From Butyrivibrio hungatei NK4A153 (lineage in GTDB: Bacteria > Bacillota > Clostridia > Lachnospirales > Lachnospiraceae), in the NCBI RefSeq assembly GCF_000424465.1, contig NZ_AUJY01000020.1:1-48628 (forward strand): DNA of 48,628 nt, given 5' to 3'. The notes under the pieces are model-generated. The model did no database searches. It worked only from the letters and a program-made list of their open reading frames with translations, and had not been told where the DNA came from. The position numbers and the translations under genes were made by a program. Positions 17,081-25,069 of the stretch are shown piece by piece (within the stretch, counting starts at the first letter, position 1; the number at the start of each line of letters is the position of its first letter).

Positions 17081-18385
17081 TTATTTATTCTTTTGTGTAT
17101 TTTTGGTCTGTTGTTTCGGAAGCGTTACGACAAATCTTATTATTTTGTCGCCGTCTCGAAGCGCTTCGATCGTTCCGCTGTGGGAAGTGGCGATAGCCCT
17201 TGCAACGGAAAGACCTATGCCGTATCCGCCCGTTTCCCTGCTTCTTGATAAGTCGGCTCTGTAGAAACGATCAAAGAGCCTGTCCAGATTACCGTAAGGA
17301 ATTGTATCACAGGTATTGGAAACTTCAAAGACAATGTGCTTATTCACAGACAACAGCACGTGGATGCTTCCGTATGAAGACGAATATTTAAAAGCGTTGT
17401 CTATAAGCAGGCAGGCGAGCTGGTTCATTGAGCTCTTGTTACCTACAATATGTATTCCGTCCGGAATATCGATTTTGTAGTTTTTTTCCTGTGCTTCAGC
17501 AATCGGTTCAAAAGAAACTGCAGCATCCTTGAGCGTTTCGCTAAGGTCGAAGTCTGTAAATACAACGTGCATGCGCTCTTCGTCCATTCTCGAAAGAGTC
17601 AGCATGTTCTTTACAAGGCTGTTCATGCGCTTTAGCTGATTTCGTATGCTCGTTGTCCATTCGTTTTTGCCCTGCTCAAGCTCAAGAACATCGATGTTTG
17701 CAGATATCACGGCAAGAGGGGTTTTGAGCTCGTGGCCTGCATCCGTGATAAATCTCTTTTGCTTCTCCAAGGATTCAACGGCAGGTGCAACAGCCTGTCC
17801 GGAAAAAAGAAATACCAGAATAAACATGGCAATAAGCGCAAGTACGCCGATTGCCAGCGATTGGATCATTAAGTGCTTGGCGTTTATTATCGCGGTACTA
17901 AGATCCAGAAACAGCAGAAGTTTCGTGCCGTCTTCGGCATCTGATATCAGATATCTGTAGGAATGATAAAATCCGAGCTTTCTTGAGTTTGAAAAGTACA
18001 GGTCTTTTGCATATTCCTCTGCGATATCGTGAGAGACGGATGCAATGTGCACGGTATTTATCCTGATCGTATTGGCATAAGAGTCCATTTTTACCCAGAA
18101 ATATCGTGTCTGAAAGGGCGACTCAGTCGAATGATTGGAGTTGATCACGTCCCAATCGAAAGAACCGGTATTATTTTTGGAAAAAGTGACTTTCGGTGCT
18201 TTGTTATAAAGAATCTTTGCCGGAAAGTATCCGTTATTTGATGAGAGGATTGCCAGCATGTTGTCTGCATCAGAAACGACCTGATGCATGTTGATGGCAT
18301 TTATGATGCCGATCATCGTAACAAGAATCAGGAGCAGCGATAAAATTGCGGTTATAACAAATTTTTTTCTTAATTTATTTACCAT
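17081..18385 (-). CDS. Sensor histidine kinase
   Basis: The 434-residue kinase starts at 18385, where CGGAG precedes the ATG by seven bases and one base separates it from the stop of the response regulator; an upstream ATG inside that gene is less likely. Transmembrane helices at about 10-32 and 175-196 flank an extracellular domain of about 140 residues. The phosphoacceptor is H218 in DAGHELKTPLAV. The N box (LACLLIDNAFKYS) and G2 box (GGYGIGLSVARAIA) are intact, but no clear HAMP domain is present between helix 2 and HisKA. The partner is the upstream OmpR regulator. Confidence 0.92.
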   Translation of the reverse strand: MVNKLRKKFVITAILSLLLILVTMIGIINAINMHQVVSDADNMLAILSSNNGYFPAKILYNKAPKVTFSKNNTGSFDWDVINSNHSTESPFQTRYFWVKMDSYANTIRINTVHIASVSHDIAEEYAKDLYFSNSRKLGFYHSYRYLISDAEDGTKLLLFLDLSTAIINAKHLMIQSLAIGVLALIAMFILVFLFSGQAVAPAVESLEKQKRFITDAGHELKTPLAVISANIDVLELEQGKNEWTTSIRNQLKRMNSLVKNMLTLSRMDEERMHVVFTDFDLSETLKDAAVSFEPIAEAQEKNYKIDIPDGIHIVGNKSSMNQLACLLIDNAFKYSSSYGSIHVLLSVNKHIVFEVSNTCDTIPYGNLDRLFDRFYRADLSRSRETGGYGIGLSVARAIATSHSGTIEALRDGDKIIRFVVTLPKQQTKNTQKNK

Positions 18386-18386
18386 C

Positions 18387-19079
18387 TTACAGCTCCGGTT
18401 TACCTGGTTTTTTCTCATTTATTGAATATCCGACACCTCTGCAAGCCTTTATTTCGCAGTTTGCATGAAGAGAAAGAATCTTTTTTCGAAGGTTTGAGAT
18501 GTTAACCCATACCACATTGACGTCGGCTTCACCGTCAGACCAGATATGTGACATGAAGGTATCAACGGAGACTATTCTTCCCGGATTATCCATGAGCATT
18601 TCCATCATCTGGAATTCGCGTCCGGCAAGTCTTATCCGCTTGTGATTCGGAGTGGACAGTTCATATACGTTTCTATCAAGGGTCAAATTTCCGCAAGTCA
18701 GGTTGACCGGTGAAAAATCCGATTTCCTTCGAAGCATTGCGCGAACTCTGGCAAGAAGTTCCCCCATGTCGAAGGGTTTGGTCAGGTAGTCATCGGCGCC
18801 AAGATCCAGGCCTTTTATACGGTCATCAACTTCGGATTTTGCGGTCAAAAAAAGAACGGGAGTAGATATTCCTACGGTTCGCAGCTTTTTAAGGACCTCC
18901 GTTCCATCAAGTCCGGGCATCATAATGTCCAGGATTATTCCGTCGTAGTTTCCCGTAAGTGCGTAGTCTAAGGCATCCGTCCCGTTGTAGACAGCATCTA
19001 CCGTGTAGCTGCTGTGTTTTAATATAGCTACGAGAGCGTTGGATAATTCTTTTTCGTCATCAGCAAGAAGCAGTCGCAT
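18387..19079 (-). CDS. OmpR-family response regulator
   Basis: 230 residues. The start at 19079 follows GGAGG with seven bases of spacing; a longer frame from 19112 has no such site. The receiver has ADDE, phosphoacceptor D51 (GIILDIMMPGLDG), T (FLTAKSE) and K (LTKPFDMGELLARV). The winged-helix domain ends with ACRGVGYSINEK. This arrangement (RR then HK) is the reverse of the pair at 10.5-12.7 kb, so the two systems are not simple duplicates. The sensed stimulus is unknown. Confidence 0.94.
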   Translation of the reverse strand: MRLLLADDEKELSNALVAILKHSSYTVDAVYNGTDALDYALTGNYDGIILDIMMPGLDGTEVLKKLRTVGISTPVLFLTAKSEVDDRIKGLDLGADDYLTKPFDMGELLARVRAMLRRKSDFSPVNLTCGNLTLDRNVYELSTPNHKRIRLAGREFQMMEMLMDNPGRIVSVDTFMSHIWSDGEADVNVVWVNISNLRKKILSLHANCEIKACRGVGYSINEKKPGKPEL

Positions 19080-19267
19080 ATGTGAACCTCCGCAAAGGGA
19101 TTTCCTTTTCAAGATAATTTTACCATATTGGGAGAAGGATTAAAGAAATTTAAAAACAAATATATGTATAAAATATGAACGATTTTTCAATAGTTTGGTC
19201 ATTTTCAGTCCATATTTTTAATGTAGAATATTCATAAATGAATTTTAGGAAACAGGGAGTCAGAAAA

Positions 19268-20455
19268 ATGCACGAAAAAAAAGTATTCTCCTTAAAAATA
19301 ACCTTAATAATGGCATTTTGTATTATCTTTAATTTGGCCGCATGGAAAAGTGCGGCCTTTTCTGACTTCTACGTCACGAACATATATCCGAAGATAACAT
19401 CGGTATATGGAGCACTTACAAGTAAGGTTGCTTTTTCTGTAGGCGAGATCATGTTGGTATTTATCGTTTTGTTTACGGCTTTTGCAATTCTGTTTATAGG
19501 TGTACACACCGTGTTTTGGATATATTCAAAGGTTGCGATAAACAAGAGTCAAAGATTCTTTTCCGCAGAAAAAGTATTCAATAGAATTTCAGGGATCCTC
19601 CACAGAGTGTCGCCCGTTATGATGGCGATAGTATGTACGATAATGTCGCTTAACTGCTTTGTTCTGTATCACACATCAAAGCTTAAAGTGACAGAGACGG
19701 GATTTACCAAGGATTATGATCTTGCTCAGCTTGCGGAGATGCGAGATTTCGTGGTTCGAAGATGTAATGAACTTGCAGAACAGGTTCCGCATGATGAGAG
19801 AGGTAACGTTATATATAGCGGGAACATGCAGGAGCAGGCCATCCTTGCAATGAAGAATCTTGAAGGAGAATTTCCGAGACTCGGCGGATATTATGTGACA
19901 CCAAAGCCCCTTCATTTCTCGGGATTTATGAGCCAGCAGTACATGCAAGGGTATTATTTTCCGTTCTCAATGGAAGCAAACTATAATGATACGATGTCTA
20001 TAATGAATAAGCCATTTACGATGTGCCATGAACTTGCACATACTCACGGGTACATATATGAAGATGAAGCAAATTTCTTTGGATTTCTTGCCTGTGTAAA
20101 ATCTGATGACGTTGTATTTAGATACAGCGGATATTTGGGAGTTCTTAATTATATAAATAATGATTTTTATAACGCTGTCAGCAAACAGGAATACAATTCA
20201 CACGTGAAGATTTCTGACAGGGTAAAATATGACAACCAGTTCCTTACAAAGGAAGCGTGGGTCGAAGTTGAGAAGAAGGCTGTAGTTAAGACTGCTACAG
20301 TAAAAAAAGCGGCTGAAACCTTCATAGATACTAATCTTAAAGTGAACGGAGTGTTGTCAGGAAAAGTAAGTTATTGTCATGTAGTTGCACTTATCATGGA
20401 TTACTATTACAATGAGCCCGAGTACGCAGAAAACGAATCGGGGGACAAGATATGA
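19268..20455 (+). CDS. DUF3810 membrane protein with HExxH-like metallopeptidase motif
   Basis: A 395-residue protein with transmembrane segments at about 9-27, 57-85 and 113-133 followed by a large extracellular domain. That domain contains HELAH at 254-258 and EDEANF with E267, which matches a zincin arrangement of HExxH plus a downstream Glu. I recognise DUF3810; its substrate is not known. The start at 19268 is favoured by GGGAG eight bases upstream. The stop overlaps the following lipoprotein gene (ATGA), so they probably act together at the cell surface. A protease acting on wall or surface proteins is a reasonable inference. Confidence 0.82.
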   Translation: MHEKKVFSLKITLIMAFCIIFNLAAWKSAAFSDFYVTNIYPKITSVYGALTSKVAFSVGEIMLVFIVLFTAFAILFIGVHTVFWIYSKVAINKSQRFFSAEKVFNRISGILHRVSPVMMAIVCTIMSLNCFVLYHTSKLKVTETGFTKDYDLAQLAEMRDFVVRRCNELAEQVPHDERGNVIYSGNMQEQAILAMKNLEGEFPRLGGYYVTPKPLHFSGFMSQQYMQGYYFPFSMEANYNDTMSIMNKPFTMCHELAHTHGYIYEDEANFFGFLACVKSDDVVFRYSGYLGVLNYINNDFYNAVSKQEYNSHVKISDRVKYDNQFLTKEAWVEVEKKAVVKTATVKKAAETFIDTNLKVNGVLSGKVSYCHVVALIMDYYYNEPEYAENESGDKI

Positions 20456-21141
20456 AAAGTGGCAAGTTAATTAGCGGAGCAGGAACGCTTATTATGGCGC
20501 TCCTGCTTGTTGCGTGTAAACCTTCGGCTGAGAAATTAAGTGAGGCCGAGGCATTAAAAGCGGCACTTGTTGAGGCAAAAAATCATGCGGAGAATACGTA
20601 CCTTGATATAACAGACTCAAGTCTTAGAGGAACTCTTGATGAGCTTGCGCAAAAAGAAACGGTTATTGAGAATAAGGATTTTAGCAAAATGAGTGACAGT
20701 ATGCTTGAATACTATGGACCGAAGATGACGGAACTTACTACTGAATATCAGGGTATTCAGGCAACGCTTGATGCAAAACTTGCTGAAGATAATGCAAAGA
20801 GAGAAGCAGCTCTAAAAGAAGCAATGATAAATGCAACTATTATAAATAACACGGAATTTATGATAACAGAGATGGCACTTCATGACCTTACAAGTGATGC
20901 GTACTCTGCAAATCTGCTTGATGAGGGAGTTACGCTTGCTTCCGGATATACACTTGTGGGCGTCGATCTTGATATCAAAATAGACAGTACGCAGTGGGAA
21001 ATTGTTATAAAAGATGACGGAGGCAACTCATTTACGTTTGTCTGCGGAGACTTTAACCAGGCATCAAGAGATGGAATATTCATAACACTAAGCTATGATA
21101 AGTCGGCCGGCGGAGGGGTAGCGGACATTCAAAATCAATAA
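20452..21141 (+). CDS. Lipoprotein of unknown function
   Basis: 229 residues with a lipoprotein signal peptide; the lipobox LLVAC places the modified cysteine at residue 22. Residues about 30-130 are predicted helical and charged, and the last 95 residues form a beta-rich domain (TLVGVDLDIKIDS, EIVIKDDGGNSF) that resembles domains of DUF5067/DUF4352-like surface proteins. This likeness is weak. It overlaps the DUF3810 gene by 4 bases, a strong sign of cotranscription. No function can be assigned. Confidence 0.8.
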   Translation: MKSGKLISGAGTLIMALLLVACKPSAEKLSEAEALKAALVEAKNHAENTYLDITDSSLRGTLDELAQKETVIENKDFSKMSDSMLEYYGPKMTELTTEYQGIQATLDAKLAEDNAKREAALKEAMINATIINNTEFMITEMALHDLTSDAYSANLLDEGVTLASGYTLVGVDLDIKIDSTQWEIVIKDDGGNSFTFVCGDFNQASRDGIFITLSYDKSAGGGVADIQNQ

Positions 21142-21202
21142 AATTTGTGAGAATTGCACAAAATATTAAGGAAATCTTAAGATATTATGCGTCGATTTGT
21201 CG

Positions 21203-21231
21203 GTGACATTATTCTATTCACAATATATAAT
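21203..21231 (+). promoter_or_regulatory. Sigma-A promoter of the small lipoprotein gene
   Basis: GTGACA (21203-21208), a 17-base spacer and TATAAT (21226-21231) form a near-consensus promoter 74 bases before the start codon. Confidence 0.7.
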
Positions 21232-21255
21232 CTATAACTGTACTGAAGCAATTGT

Positions 21256-21277
21256 TTGCAATAATTCGTAATTGCAA
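21256..21277. promoter_or_regulatory. Inverted repeat in the lipoprotein leader
   Basis: TTGCAAT (21256-21262) and ATTGCAA (21271-21277) are perfect complements separated by 8 bases. The repeat lies within the transcribed leader, shortly before the GAGGAG ribosome binding site, and could act as an operator or as an RNA hairpin. Confidence 0.4.
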
Positions 21278-21304
21278 AGTATGCAGAAAAGAGGAGAATA
21301 TATT

Positions 21305-21571
21305 ATGAAGAAGAATATCGTTACATTACTTTCAGTTTTAACACTTTCAGCAGCAGTTCTTGCTGGTTGCGGTGAGGCAGCAGAAGAGGCAGCTACAGAG
21401 GCTACATCTGTAGAGGCATCTGTAGAAGCTTTCTCAGTAGAAGAGGCAGCTACAGAAGAGACAACAGAAGAAGCTACAGACGCTTCATCTGATGCATCTT
21501 CAGACGCTTCATCAGACGCTTCATCTGAGGCATCTTCAGACGCTTCAGCAGAGGCTTCATCAGCAAAATAA
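21305..21571 (+). CDS. Small low-complexity acidic lipoprotein
   Basis: 88 residues. The start at 21305 follows GAGGAG. The signal peptide ends in a lipobox AVLAGC, with the modified cysteine at residue 20. Nearly all of the mature protein is built from Ala, Ser, Glu, Asp, Thr and Val, and its end is a DASS-type repeat. It should be a lipid-anchored disordered acidic chain on the outer face of the membrane. No enzymatic domain fits in this length. It has its own near-consensus promoter and a strong terminator. The function is unknown. Confidence 0.8.
   Translation: MKKNIVTLLSVLTLSAAVLAGCGEAAEEAATEATSVEASVEAFSVEEAATEETTEEATDASSDASSDASSDASSEASSDASAEASSAK
21478..21564 (+). repeat. In-frame tandem repeat encoding DASS units
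   Basis: Units of 12 bases that alternate between GCTTCATCTGAT-like and GCATCTTCAGAC-like versions encode DASS/EASS repeats at the C-terminus of the lipoprotein. The codons vary among units (TCT/TCA), which suggests an older repeat or selection at the protein level. Confidence 0.65.
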
Positions 21572-21645
21572 TAATAGCTAATTCAATTAGATTTATTAAA
21601 CAACAGGTAACACTAGTTTAATCAATTGCTTTAGTCAGTACATAA

Positions 21646-21681
21646 AAAAGCCCCGGTGCATACGCAGCGGGGTATTTTTTT
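21646..21681. terminator. Bidirectional terminator between convergent genes
   Basis: CCCCG at 21651-21655 and CGGGG at 21668-21672, extended by TGC/GCA, form a stem with an A-run on one side and a T-run on the other. It can end transcription of the lipoprotein gene (plus) and of the metal exporter gene (minus). Confidence 0.85.
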
Positions 21682-21687
21682 ATTCTT

Positions 21688-22584
21688 TTATAATGCGATT
21701 CCAAGTACATCAAGCAAAGCGCCTGTGACAGTTCCGATAAGGAACAGAAGAATTGCGATTCTGATATTTTCTTTTTTATCATCATTAACTCTGAATAATA
21801 CCAAAAGTCCGATTCCGGCTCCGACTAAGAGGCCTGACATCATTGTTCCTAGAGTGATCATCTTATCAAGATACAAGGTTGTAATGATGACTGATGCCGC
21901 ACAATTGGGGATAAGACCTATAATTCCCGCAAGAAGGTGGCTGAGCACCGGACTTGTCTTAAGAAGTTCAGATAACTTATCTTCTCCGATAAGCTCGATT
22001 GCAAATCCCAATATCAAAGTAAGAACAAGAACAAAAGCAAAAATGTGTATCGTATGAACAAATGCGGATTTTACAATTCCGATAAAACCGCTGTGGTCGT
22101 CCTCTTCGCAGTGACAGTGCTCTTTTTCACACAGGGCATTTATCTGAATCGGATCGTCGAGCCTTTTATTGTGAGTAAGATGATGCCAGTGAACAACTGC
22201 ATCAATGACAAAGCCTGCGATGATTCCGATGACAGCTTTGATGACCAGTATCTTTATCATAATTCCGGCAGGAACCTGTTCTGATATAAAAAGCGGGATC
22301 ATCTCATCCGAAGTTGAAAGATAAATCGCAATAAGGGTTCCGAGCGTTATAACTCTGCCTGCGTAGAGATTGGAAGCTGCGGCTGAAAATCCGCACTGCG
22401 GAAAAACGCCGATCAGTCCGCCCCACAAAGGTCCGAAGTATTCTGTTTTTTGGACAATCGCAGACGTATATTCCTGAGTCTTGTGCTCCAGATATTCCAT
22501 TAAAAGGTAGGTTATAAAAAGAAAGGGGAGTATCTTAAGAGAATCGATAAGCGCGTCCATGACAACATCGATGATAAGTTCCAT
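21688..22584 (-). CDS. Putative heavy-metal exporter, ArsP-like (DUF2899 type)
   Basis: 298 residues with eight to ten transmembrane helices in two halves. Each half has a matching motif: GVFPQCGFSAAASNLYAG (about 58-75) and GLIPNCAASVIITTLY (about 219-234), each with a Cys in the P-x-C core, which points to internal duplication. The central cytoplasmic loop is rich in His, Cys and acidic residues (EKEHCHCEEDDH). This matches putative arsenic/metal efflux permeases of the ArsP_2 type. The transported ion is not known. It is transcribed towards the lipoprotein gene and shares the terminator. Confidence 0.8.
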   Translation of the reverse strand: MELIIDVVMDALIDSLKILPFLFITYLLMEYLEHKTQEYTSAIVQKTEYFGPLWGGLIGVFPQCGFSAAASNLYAGRVITLGTLIAIYLSTSDEMIPLFISEQVPAGIMIKILVIKAVIGIIAGFVIDAVVHWHHLTHNKRLDDPIQINALCEKEHCHCEEDDHSGFIGIVKSAFVHTIHIFAFVLVLTLILGFAIELIGEDKLSELLKTSPVLSHLLAGIIGLIPNCAASVIITTLYLDKMITLGTMMSGLLVGAGIGLLVLFRVNDDKKENIRIAILLFLIGTVTGALLDVLGIAL

Positions 22585-22637
22585 GAATTAACTCCTTGCT
22601 GTATAAGAAAGAAAAAAGGGTAAAAAAAAATCAGTAA

Positions 22638-22708
22638 AGCGGGTGATGGGAATCGAACCCACGTATCTAGCTTGGAAGGCTAGTGTTCTACCATTGAACT
22701 ACACCCGC
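22638..22708 (-). tRNA. tRNA-Gly (TCC)
   Basis: The acceptor stem GCGGGTG/CACCCGC, the D arm with AATGGTAGAAC, the anticodon stem CTAGC/GCTAG around CTTCCAA and the T arm GTGGGTTCGATTCCCAT form a complete 71-nt cloverleaf. The anticodon is TCC. No 3' CCA is encoded. Confidence 0.96.
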
Positions 22709-22790
22709 ACGGTACTGACAAGATTGTATTTTAATTACTTTTGTATGGTATGTCAAGGGGTTTTATGATAAACTTTACATTGTTTTTAAA

Positions 22791-22819
22791 TTGACAATAC
22801 AAATTTGCGGTGTTATCAT
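22791..22819 (+). promoter_or_regulatory. Sigma-A promoter of the suf operon
   Basis: TTGACA (22791-22796) is a perfect -35 hexamer, followed by exactly 17 bases and TATCAT (22814-22819). The palindromic operator starts one base after the -10. Confidence 0.85.
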
Positions 22820-22820
22820 A

Positions 22821-22843
22821 TTTCCTACCAACTTGGTAGGAAA
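22821..22843. promoter_or_regulatory. Perfect palindromic operator at the suf promoter
   Basis: TTTCCTACCAA and TTGGTAGGAAA are perfect complements around a single central C, giving 23 bp of dyad symmetry that covers the expected transcription start. This geometry fits repression by a dimer. An Rrf2-family Fe-S sensor (IscR/SufR-like) is the natural candidate from known biology of suf operons, but no such gene is in the window. Confidence 0.75.
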
Positions 22844-22863
22844 ACACGGAAAGGAAATTTATC

Positions 22864-23619
22864 ATGTCAGATGCGTCTTTATTACAGGTAAAAAACTTAT
22901 CTGTATCAATAGATAACGAGTTGCCGATTCTGCACAAGATCAATTTAGATATAAAGCCCGGAGAGACTCATGTTCTCATGGGCCCAAACGGAGCAGGAAA
23001 GTCCACACTTGGATATTCTCTTATGGGAAATCCTCATTATTGTGTGACAGAGGGAAATATTATTTTTGACGGACAGGATATTACCGATATTTCTGCAGAC
23101 AAGAGAGCAAAGGCAGGAATGTTCCTGTCATTCCAGAATCCTTATGAGATTCCCGGAATCTCACTCAGCAGTTTTATAAGAAATTCTTTTCATGCCCAGA
23201 CAGGTGCACCTGTAAAGCTTATGGCTTTCCAGAAATCACTTAAGGCTGCTATGGAAGTTCTTTCTATGGATGAGGCTTATGCTGACAGAGACCTTAACGT
23301 TGGTTTCTCAGGCGGTGAGAAGAAAAAGGCAGAGATTCTTCAGCTACTTATGTTAAATCCCAAACTTGCTATTCTTGATGAGACAGACTCAGGTCTTGAC
23401 GTTGATGCTGTAAGAACAGTATCTAAGGGCATTCAGGAGTATCAGAAGAAAAAGGACGGAGCACTTCTTATAATCACACACAGCACCAAGATTCTTGAGT
23501 CACTACATGTTGATTATACACATGTGCTTGTTAAGGGTAATCTTGTATGCACAGGTGACGGATCTTTGGTTGATGAAATCAATGCTAACGGATTTGAGAA
23601 GTTTATCTCAGAAGCGTAA
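22864..23619 (+). CDS. sufC: Fe-S cluster assembly ATPase SufC
   Basis: 251 residues, a cytosolic ABC-type ATPase that drives the SufBCD scaffold. It has Walker A GPNGAGKST (about 40-48), the Q-loop (FLSFQNPYEIPG), signature FSGGEKKKAE and Walker B LAILDETDSGLD followed by the SufC-typical DVDAVR. The H-loop is ITHSTKI. It is the first gene of the suf operon, directly after the palindromic operator, and has a GGAAAGGAAA ribosome binding region. Its length is the usual one. Confidence 0.97.
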   Translation: MSDASLLQVKNLSVSIDNELPILHKINLDIKPGETHVLMGPNGAGKSTLGYSLMGNPHYCVTEGNIIFDGQDITDISADKRAKAGMFLSFQNPYEIPGISLSSFIRNSFHAQTGAPVKLMAFQKSLKAAMEVLSMDEAYADRDLNVGFSGGEKKKAEILQLLMLNPKLAILDETDSGLDVDAVRTVSKGIQEYQKKKDGALLIITHSTKILESLHVDYTHVLVKGNLVCTGDGSLVDEINANGFEKFISEA

Positions 23620-23646
23620 TAATTGGCCGGATAACAGAGGATTGAT

Positions 23647-25056
23647 ATGAGCGATAACAAACAGAAAGTGGTTGAGATAGACCGCAGCGCATATGAATTT
23701 AAGGATATAGAGACAGAAAAAGACTTCTACAGGATGGAGGAAGGTCTTGATGAGGAAACCGTATTAAAGGTTTCTGCAGAAAAGAACGATCCTGAATGGA
23801 TGAGGGATTTCAGACTTAAGTGCTTAAAGATATACAACGAGATGGAAATGCCAAAGTGGGGACCCAGTATAGAAGGTCTTGATATGGACAGGATCACATC
23901 TTATGTAAGACATAAGTCTGAGATGAAGAATAACTGGGAAGATGTTCCGGAAGATATCAAGAACACTTTTGAAAGACTTGGTATTCCTCAAGCAGAGAGA
24001 GAATCTCTCGCAGGTGTCGGAGCCCAGTACGATTCAGAACTTGTATATCACAATGTGAAAGATGAGGTTGCAGCTCAGGGTGTTATTTATACAGATCTTG
24101 AGAGCGCAATGAAAACAGAATACGCGGATATGATCAAGAGTCACTTTATGACTCTTATACCGCCTACGGATCACAAATTTGCAGCGCTTCACGGAGCGGT
24201 ATGGTCCGGAGGTTCATTTGTATATGTGCCAAAGGGAGTTAAGGTAGATATTCCGCTTCAGTCTTATTTCAGACTTAATGCGGCAGGAGCAGGACAGTTT
24301 GAGCATACTCTCATAATTGTTGATGAAGGTGCAGATCTTCACTTCATAGAAGGATGCTCGGCACCAAAGTATAATGTGGCCAATCTTCATGCGGGAGCTG
24401 TTGAGCTCTTTGTGGCAAAGAATGCGAGACTTCGCTATTCCACAATCGAGAACTGGTCCAAGAATATGTATAACCTCAATACCAAGAGAGCTCTTATCGA
24501 AGAGAACGGGATCATGGAGTGGGTATCGGGATCGTTTGGATCTCATACGGGATATCTTTATCCTATGACAATTCTTAAGGGCGATCACTCCAAGATGGAA
24601 TTTACCGGAATTACTTTTGCCGGAAAAGGCCAGAATCTTGATACAGGTGCCAAGGTGGTGCATCAGGGAGTGGGAACAACTTCGGTTATCAATTCCAAGT
24701 CCATTTCCAAGGACGGCGGAATAGGAACATACAGAAGCAGTGTTGTAATTCAGAGTTCAGCTAAAAAGGCAAAAGCGTCAGTTTCTTGTGATTCACTTAT
24801 GGTAGACAGCATTTCCAGAGCAGATACAATTCCGGGAATGGACATCAGAACCGATGATGCTGATGTAGGACACGAGGCTAAGATTGGAAGAATCAGCGAT
24901 GATGCTATTTTCTACCTTATGTCCAGAGGAATAAGTGAGGAAGAGGCTAAGGCGATGATCGTAAGCGGATTTGCCAATCCTGTTTCAAAGGAACTTCCGC
25001 TTGAGTATGCCGTTGAGATGAATAACCTTATTAAGCTTGAGATGAGCGGACATTGA
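23647..25056 (+). CDS. sufB: Fe-S cluster scaffold protein SufB
   Basis: 469 residues, the scaffold subunit of SufBC2D on which the cluster forms. The N-terminal helical segment (YEFKDIETEKDFYR) and the core beta-helix with GSFVYVPKGVKVDIPLQ (about 191-207), IEGCSAPKY and DDADVGHEAKIGRIS near the C-terminus are diagnostic. The DVGHEA segment contributes the conserved His. It starts 27 bases after sufC. In many Firmicutes sufB is the last gene of the operon, whereas here it is second. Confidence 0.97.
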   Translation: MSDNKQKVVEIDRSAYEFKDIETEKDFYRMEEGLDEETVLKVSAEKNDPEWMRDFRLKCLKIYNEMEMPKWGPSIEGLDMDRITSYVRHKSEMKNNWEDVPEDIKNTFERLGIPQAERESLAGVGAQYDSELVYHNVKDEVAAQGVIYTDLESAMKTEYADMIKSHFMTLIPPTDHKFAALHGAVWSGGSFVYVPKGVKVDIPLQSYFRLNAAGAGQFEHTLIIVDEGADLHFIEGCSAPKYNVANLHAGAVELFVAKNARLRYSTIENWSKNMYNLNTKRALIEENGIMEWVSGSFGSHTGYLYPMTILKGDHSKMEFTGITFAGKGQNLDTGAKVVHQGVGTTSVINSKSISKDGGIGTYRSSVVIQSSAKKAKASVSCDSLMVDSISRADTIPGMDIRTDDADVGHEAKIGRISDDAIFYLMSRGISEEEAKAMIVSGFANPVSKELPLEYAVEMNNLIKLEMSGH

Positions 25057-25069
25057 GAAGGGACTTCAC

